Below, piece after piece: positions 6,181-10,090 of a stretch of DNA of 10,090 nucleotides. The notes beneath the pieces are model-generated. The model was given only the letters and a program-made list of their open reading frames with translations. It did no database searches and had not been told where the DNA came from. Within the stretch, counting starts at the first letter, position 1, and each line of letters starts with the position of its first letter. This DNA comes from DAOTXK01 sp034435395 (GTDB lineage Bacteria > Chloroflexota > Anaerolineae > Aggregatilineales > Ch27), in NCBI GenBank assembly GCA_034435395.1, contig DAOTXK010000143.1:1-10090 (forward strand). The letters are read 5' to 3'. Position numbers and translations under genes: made by a program.

Positions 6181-7155
6181 ATGAACGGGTATAAGAAACT
6201 GAGCATTTTAGTCGTCGCTGCCGCCATCCTGGCGCTGGGCCTCGGGACTGCCTCCGCCCAGGAGCCGCCACGCAATGACGGCGTCCGAGCTGGCGCGCAG
6301 GCGCTGATCGAGGCGTTGGCCAACCTCACCGGTCTGACGGCGCGCGAGCTGCTCGCCGACCGCGAGCCTGGGACCACGCTGGCTGACGTGGCGTCCGCGC
6401 ACGGGGTGGACCCAGCGGCAGTGATCGCCCAGGCTGCGGCGACTCTCACCGACCGCATCAACCAGGCGGTCGCCAATGGCCGGCTCACCCAGACGCGCGC
6501 CGACGAAATCCTGGCGACGCTGGAAGCGGACCTCACCGAACTGATGAACCAGCCGATTCCGCAGCCCGCCCCGCGCCCCCTGCTCGAGCAGATTCGTGAG
6601 CGCGGCGAGCGCCTCCTGATCGACGCCCTGACCGAAGCCACCGGCCAGGATGCCCTGACGCTGCTGAACCAGGCCCGCCAACAGGGTCTGCACACCCTGG
6701 CTGAAGTCGCAGCAGCCAACGGCGTCGCCCCGGAGGACGTGGTCGCCGCCGCCATCACCGCCGCCACCGAGCAGATCAACCAGGCCCTCGCCAATGGCAA
6801 CCTGAACCAGGATCAGGCGGACCGCCTGCTGGCCGGGCTGGAAGAGGCCTTCACCAACGCCATGAACCACCCCATCCCTGCCGGACGCCCTGGCTCCAGC
6901 GCACAACCTGCCCTGGCAATTCCCCTGAATCGTGTGGTGGTGCAGACGGTCAGCGACATGACCGGCCTGGAAATAGACGACATCCTTGAGCAGATGCGCG
7001 GCGGCAGTTCGCTGGCCGACCTCCTGGCCGCCTACGGCGTGGACGCGGACGCCGTGGTCGACGCGGTAGTCTCCCAGGTCGCTGAGCGCGCCGAGCAGCA
7101 GGTGCGGGACATCCTGAACGCCACCCGTCCCGCGCCCAGCCCTCAGACTAACTAG
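6181..7155 (+). CDS. Exported protein with three alpha-helical repeats, function unknown
   Basis: The 324-residue product starts with a classic signal peptide: basic MNGYKK, a hydrophobic core at 7-21 and a likely cleavage after ASA at 24-26. No later membrane span, lipobox or cell-wall anchor is visible, so it is probably secreted or periplasm-like. The mature part is Ala/Leu/Asp-rich, has no cysteine, and consists of three related units at about 41-127, 145-233 and 252-315. Each has a TG motif near its start, a hydrophobic helix, then L-A-[DE]-[VL]-A and G-V-x-[AP]-[AED]. The first two continue with INQA-[VL]-ANG, a Q-x-x-AD helix and a closing N-[QH]-PIP. The third lacks that second half. 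Similar Gly-Val-Asp and TQ-x-x-AD repeats occur in exported proteins of Gram-positive bacteria and Chloroflexi, some annotated only as domains of unknown function. It is the only plus-strand gene and is divergent from the glycosylation operon. A structural, adhesion or scaffold role is possible but unsupported. Confidence 0.85.
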   Translation: MNGYKKLSILVVAAAILALGLGTASAQEPPRNDGVRAGAQALIEALANLTGLTARELLADREPGTTLADVASAHGVDPAAVIAQAAATLTDRINQAVANGRLTQTRADEILATLEADLTELMNQPIPQPAPRPLLEQIRERGERLLIDALTEATGQDALTLLNQARQQGLHTLAEVAAANGVAPEDVVAAAITAATEQINQALANGNLNQDQADRLLAGLEEAFTNAMNHPIPAGRPGSSAQPALAIPLNRVVVQTVSDMTGLEIDDILEQMRGGSSLADLLAAYGVDADAVVDAVVSQVAERAEQQVRDILNATRPAPSPQTN

Positions 7156-7179
7156 ACGGCTCCCCTACCCCCCGGACAA

Positions 7180-7205
7180 CGGCCCCTGCTCTCCAGCGGG
7201 GGCCG
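7180..7205. terminator. GC-rich hairpin between convergent genes, likely bidirectional terminator
   Basis: CGGCCCCTGCT (7180-7190) pairs with AGCGGGGGCCG (7195-7205) around the tetraloop CTCC. This gives 11 pairs including one G-U. It lies 25 nt after the exported-protein stop and 13 nt after the stop of the convergent MFS gene, so it could serve both. Neither side has a T-run, so simple intrinsic termination is uncertain. Confidence 0.5.
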
Positions 7206-7217
7206 CCCGCTTCCTGC

Positions 7218-8522
7218 TCAGGTCGCCAGCCGCTCGACCGGCGTGTCGCTGGTATACTGCCGCAGGCGTGGATACCGCCAGGCGATCCAGCCCGTCAGCA
7301 GCACGGTCGCCACCCCACCAGTGAAAATCGCCAGCGGCGCGCCGACCAGCGCCGCCACCAGCCCGGCTTCCAGCTCGCCCAGCTGCGGCCCGCCCATAAA
7401 AAAGATCATGTTGACGCTGGTCATGCGCCCGCGCAGCCGGTCGGGCGTCATCAACTGACGGACCGTTCCCCGGATCACGGTCGAGACGGTATCCCCGGCC
7501 CCGGTCAGCCCGAAGAGCAGGTAGGACAGCATGAAGCTGGTCGAGAGGCCAAACAGCGCGGTCGCTGCGCCATAGACAGCCACGCTGACCAGCAGCACAG
7601 CGCCCTGCCGATGGATGTCCCGGCGCAGGGCGAGGATGGCCCCGGCGATCACCGCGCCCACCGGCTGCCCTGTCGCCAGCAGGCCGTATCCTTCGACGCC
7701 GATGCCGAGCACGTCGCTGGCCACGATCGGCAGCATGGTGCGGGCGGAGGAAAAGAAGGTGGCGAAGAAGTCGAGTAACATCGTGCTCCAGATGATACGC
7801 GAGCGGTAGGTGAAGCGAAGCCCCTCCACCATCGCCTGCCAGCCCAAACCCGTATCCGCCGCCGCGGCGTGACCGCGATAGTTCATCAGCAACAGCGATA
7901 CAATCACGGCCCCAAAGGAGAGGGCATTGATGGCGTACACCAGCCCCACGTCAAACGCCCCCACCAGCACACCCGCCAGCGCCGGCCCGATAGTCGTCGC
8001 CGCGTACCACAGCAGCGTATTCAGGCTGATGGCGTTGGCCAGATGCTCGCGGGAGACCAGGTTCGGCACAATCGCCTGCCGCGCCGGGTTGTCGAAAGCC
8101 GCCGTCGCCGCGCCGGCCGCGGTCAACAGGTAGATCGCCCAGATGCTCTCCCGGCCCGTCAGCGTGATAGCGGCCAGGATGGCAGCGAACAGCGCCGCCG
8201 CGCTCTGCGTCCCGATCATCAGCTTCCGGCGATCATGCACATCCGCCAGCACGCCGCCTACCAGGGCGAAGACAATAATGGGCAGGATGCGCACCAGGCC
8301 CAGCGCTCCTAAACCCAGCGCCTCGGCGTTGAAGTCTATCGGTTGCCCCAATACCGTGAGCGTGTAGTGCTGACCTTTGAGCAGTTCATACACGTGCCAG
8401 TTGACGGCGATCAGTTGCATCTGCGATCCGGTGGCCGACAGCAGATCGCCGAACCATAGCAGCCGAAAATCACGATAATACAGCGCGGCCAAGCGCCGCG
8501 AAGAAGCGCCCCGTGAAGCCAT
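7218..8522 (-). CDS. MFS exporter, EntS/MFS_3-like
   Basis: The 434-residue product is a predicted proton-driven efflux transporter of the inner membrane with about twelve spans, the normal size for this family. The N-terminus reads YYRDFRLLWFGDLLSATGSQM (15-35), the usual opening of MFS_3/EntS-like proteins. Motif A between spans 2 and 3 is GGVLADVHDRRKLM (89-102). The loop after span 4 has DNPARQAIVPNLVSREHLANA (144-164), another family hallmark. The second half has a matching MTPDRLRGRMTSVN (358-371) and GGPQLGELEAGLVA (377-390). The substrate is unknown; relatives export siderophores, macrolides or other small molecules. A long loop at about 47-68 separates spans 1 and 2. The ATG at 8522 has AGGGGGA a few bases upstream. 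The gene follows tatD by 71 bp on the same strand, but a strong hairpin lies between them, so it may be separately transcribed or attenuated. Confidence 0.92.
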   Translation of the reverse strand: MASRGASSRRLAALYYRDFRLLWFGDLLSATGSQMQLIAVNWHVYELLKGQHYTLTVLGQPIDFNAEALGLGALGLVRILPIIVFALVGGVLADVHDRRKLMIGTQSAAALFAAILAAITLTGRESIWAIYLLTAAGAATAAFDNPARQAIVPNLVSREHLANAISLNTLLWYAATTIGPALAGVLVGAFDVGLVYAINALSFGAVIVSLLLMNYRGHAAAADTGLGWQAMVEGLRFTYRSRIIWSTMLLDFFATFFSSARTMLPIVASDVLGIGVEGYGLLATGQPVGAVIAGAILALRRDIHRQGAVLLVSVAVYGAATALFGLSTSFMLSYLLFGLTGAGDTVSTVIRGTVRQLMTPDRLRGRMTSVNMIFFMGGPQLGELEAGLVAALVGAPLAIFTGGVATVLLTGWIAWRYPRLRQYTSDTPVERLAT

Positions 8523-8541
8523 GCTTCCCCCTGAAAACGTC

Positions 8542-8574
8542 GGAGGCTGAGGTCAGAACAGACCCTCAGCCTCC
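8542..8574 (-). terminator. Rho-independent terminator after tatD, upstream of the MFS gene
   Basis: GGAGGCTGAGG (8542-8552) pairs perfectly over 11 bp with CCTCAGCCTCC (8564-8574) around an 11-nt loop. In the minus direction the stem is followed by ACG and four T (8537-8534). This fits termination of the gmd-tatD transcript. Because it lies about 20 nt before the MFS start codon, it could also act as an attenuator in that gene's leader. Confidence 0.65.
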
Positions 8575-8579
8575 CGGAC

Positions 8580-8604
8580 TGCCTGCCAGCCGGTCAGGCA
8601 GGCA
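8580..8604 (-). other. Hairpin straddling the tatD stop codon
   Basis: TGCCTGCC (8580-8587) and GGCAGGCA (8597-8604) are perfect 8-bp inverted arms with a 9-nt loop. The loop contains the tatD TGA (8596-8594). It directly precedes the stronger terminator hairpin in the transcript and may stabilise the 3' end or assist termination. Confidence 0.5.
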
Positions 8605-9394
8605 CGTCCAACGGCAGGTTAAAGAGCCGCCGGGCATTGACGGTAGTCTGCCGGGCGATGTCGTCAACGCTCACCCCGCGCACGGCGGCGATTGCATCGG
8701 CCACAACCCGCACATAAGCTGGCTCGTTGCGCTGGCCCCGATGGGGATGCGGCGTCAGAAACGGGCCATCGGTCTCCACCAGCAAGCGGTCCGCCGGCAC
8801 GTCCGCTGCGATACGGCGCAGCTCCTTCGCCCCCTTAAACGTCACCGGCCCGGTGAAGCCGATGAAGAAGCCCAGGTCTAACGCCCAGTCGGCGGCCTCC
8901 GGCGGGGCGGACCACGAATGGAGCACGCCGGGCCGATCCCGCAGCGGCTCACCCAACCCGCTCACCCAATCGGCCAGCGCCTTCAGCAAGTCGTCAGTGG
9001 CTTCCCGGTTATGGATGATCACCGGCAGGCCCAGTTCCGCCGCCAGCCCCAGGTGCGCCACCAGGGCCCGCCGCTGCCGGTCCGGCGGGCTCCAGTCGCG
9101 GTAATAATCCAGGCCGATCTCGCCGATGGCCACGACTTTCTCCCGCCCGGCCAGGGCACGTAACGCCGCCAGTTGGGACGGGGCGAAATCCGCCGTGCTG
9201 TTGGGATGGACCCCCACCGCCGCGAAGACCAGTGGCTCCGCGCCTGCCAGATCGCAGACGAGGGCGCTGTTCTTCAGATCAACCGCCGGGTTAATGATCG
9301 CCACCACTCCGGCCTCTCTGGCACGAGCGATCACGTCGCCACGATCGGCGTCGTAGCGCTCGGAGTCCAAATGGCAGTGCGAGTCGACCAGCAT
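8594..9394 (-). CDS. tatD: TatD-family metal-dependent hydrolase (putative DNase)
   Basis: The 266-residue product has the length and full motif set of TatD/YcfH/YabD TIM-barrel metalloenzymes, which are 3'-5' exonucleases or phosphodiesterases in studied members. Metal-binding residues are H6 and H8 in MLVDSHCHLD, E92 in AIGEIGLDYYR (89-99), H128 in VIIHNREATDDLL (125-137), H159 in GVLHSWS (156-162) and D209 in LLVETDGPFLTPHPHRG (204-220). GVHPN (61-65) and NEPAYV (223-228) are also typical. No key residue is missing. The symbol marks the family; orthology to TatD rather than YcfH or YabD was not tested. A TTG lies one codon upstream at 9397, but the ATG at 9394 is preferred because its A is also the last base of the gmd stop codon (TGATG), a standard reinitiation arrangement. 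The role is probably housekeeping (DNA repair or turnover), with no clear link to the sugar genes. Confidence 0.93.
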   Translation of the reverse strand: MLVDSHCHLDSERYDADRGDVIARAREAGVVAIINPAVDLKNSALVCDLAGAEPLVFAAVGVHPNSTADFAPSQLAALRALAGREKVVAIGEIGLDYYRDWSPPDRQRRALVAHLGLAAELGLPVIIHNREATDDLLKALADWVSGLGEPLRDRPGVLHSWSAPPEAADWALDLGFFIGFTGPVTFKGAKELRRIAADVPADRLLVETDGPFLTPHPHRGQRNEPAYVRVVADAIAAVRGVSVDDIARQTTVNARRLFNLPLDVPA

Positions 9395-10090
9395 CAATCC
9401 GCCCGTCCTGCCCCAACCGCACTGGCCTCTTGCAACATCTTGATGTCCGCGTCCACCATCATCTCCACCAACTGGCGGAAATGCACCTTTGGCTCCCAGC
9501 CCAGGACCCGGCCCGCTTTGGAGGCGTCGCCGACCAGCATATCCACTTCCGCCGGGCGCATGAAACGCTCATCCTGCCCAACATGCTCGCGCCAGTCAAG
9601 GCCCACGTAACTGAACGCCACATCAACCAATTCCTGCACGGCATGCGTCTCTCCGGTGGCGATCACGTAGTCGTCCGGCTCGTCCTGCTGGAGCATCAGC
9701 CACATGGCGCGCACGTAATCCCCGGCAAATCCCCAGTCGCGGCGGGCGTCCAGGTTGCCGAGGTAGAGTTTGTCAGCCAGGCCCAGCTTGATCTTGGCGA
9801 CGGCGTTGGTCACCTTGCGGGTCACGAATTCCAGGCCCCGACGCGGGCTTTCATGGTTAAACAGGATGCCACTGGTGGCATGCAGACCATAGCTCTCCCG
9901 ATAGTTGACGGTGATCCAGTGGCCGTAGACTTTGGCGACGCCGTAAGGGCTGCGCGGGTAGAAGGGCGTCGTCTCCCGCTGCGGGACTTCGCGCACTTTG
10001 CCGAACATCTCGCTGCTGGACGCCTGGTAAAAATGAATCCTGGGATTTACGGTACGGACAGCATCGAGCAGGCGAGTCACGCCCAGCGCC
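9394..10090 (-). CDS. gmd: GDP-mannose 4,6-dehydratase, N-terminus cut by window edge
   Basis: The enzyme converts GDP-D-mannose to GDP-4-dehydro-6-deoxy-D-mannose in the cytosol, the branch point to GDP-fucose, GDP-rhamnose and related deoxysugars. The frame is open to the right edge, leaving 232 codons; the Rossmann GxxGxxG part (roughly the first 110 residues) is outside. QASSSEMFG (about 10023-9997) carries the Ser/Thr and Glu of the catalytic set, and SPYGVAKVYGHW (about 9951-9916) carries the Tyr and Lys. Their spacing (Ser+2 = Glu, Glu+22 = Tyr, Tyr+4 = Lys) matches known GMDs, with Ser in place of the usual Thr. NHESPRRG, VTRKVT, GNLDARRDWGFAGDYV and RPAEVDMLVGD are further GMD signatures. 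A GTG at 10080 is internal, not the start, because Ala-Leu-Gly upstream continues the family pattern. tatD overlaps its stop by one base. The partner reductase (Fcl or Rmd) is not visible. Confidence 0.96.
   Translation of the reverse strand, partial: ALGVTRLLDAVRTVNPRIHFYQASSSEMFGKVREVPQRETTPFYPRSPYGVAKVYGHWITVNYRESYGLHATSGILFNHESPRRGLEFVTRKVTNAVAKIKLGLADKLYLGNLDARRDWGFAGDYVRAMWLMLQQDEPDDYVIATGETHAVQELVDVAFSYVGLDWREHVGQDERFMRPAEVDMLVGDASKAGRVLGWEPKVHFRQLVEMMVDADIKMLQEASAVGAGRAD

Noticed and set aside
6208..6906. Minus-strand open frame of 232 codons inside the exported repeat protein
   Set aside because: The plus strand has a Shine-Dalgarno, a signal peptide and internal repeats. The minus frame shows repetition only because it mirrors those repeats.
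10078..10080. GTG at 10080 as the gmd start
   Set aside because: The frame stays open to the window edge with Ala-Leu-Gly upstream, matching internal GMD sequence. The protein would otherwise lack its whole NADP-binding fold.

Overview
This is a GC-rich, densely packed bacterial window with eight protein genes. I find no tRNA, rRNA, CRISPR array, insertion sequence or phage gene. Two features suggest a Chloroflexota (Anaerolineae-like) genome: large GT-C membrane proteins, one with duplicated C-terminal beta-sandwich domains, and an EntS-like MFS exporter. This assignment rests on family resemblance only and was not checked by a search.

The left block (1-6025, minus strand) is a likely operon of four envelope-glycosylation genes. 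In transcription order they are a GT2 glycosyltransferase, a GT4 glycosyltransferase, a DUF2142/ArnT-like polytopic protein with a tandem beta-sandwich tail, and a YfhO-like polytopic protein that runs off the left edge. The GT2 and GT4 genes are 2 nt apart, and the last two overlap as ATGA. A plausible sigma70-type promoter lies upstream of the GT2 gene. The two soluble enzymes could build a lipid-linked or surface glycan. The two GT-C proteins could move sugars from a polyprenyl-phosphate carrier to an acceptor outside the membrane.

A 155-bp divergent intergenic region (6026-6180) separates this operon from the only plus-strand gene. That gene (6181-7155) encodes an exported, cysteine-free protein of about 324 residues with three related helical repeats. 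I do not recognise its function. A GC-rich hairpin with no T-run closes the short gap to the next, convergent gene.

The right block (7218-10090, minus strand) reads gmd (GDP-mannose 4,6-dehydratase, cut by the right edge), then a TatD-family metal-dependent hydrolase overlapping it as TGATG, then a strong terminator-like hairpin, then an MFS exporter. gmd supplies GDP-4-keto-6-deoxymannose, the precursor of GDP-fucose, GDP-rhamnose and related sugars, which fits the glycan theme on the left. The reductase that would complete that pathway is not in the window.

No single element is clearly a new system. The best leads are the three-repeat exported protein divergent from the glycosylation operon, the paired GT-C proteins, and an 11-bp-arm hairpin built from a 15-bp tandem repeat over candidate start codons of the DUF2142-like gene.
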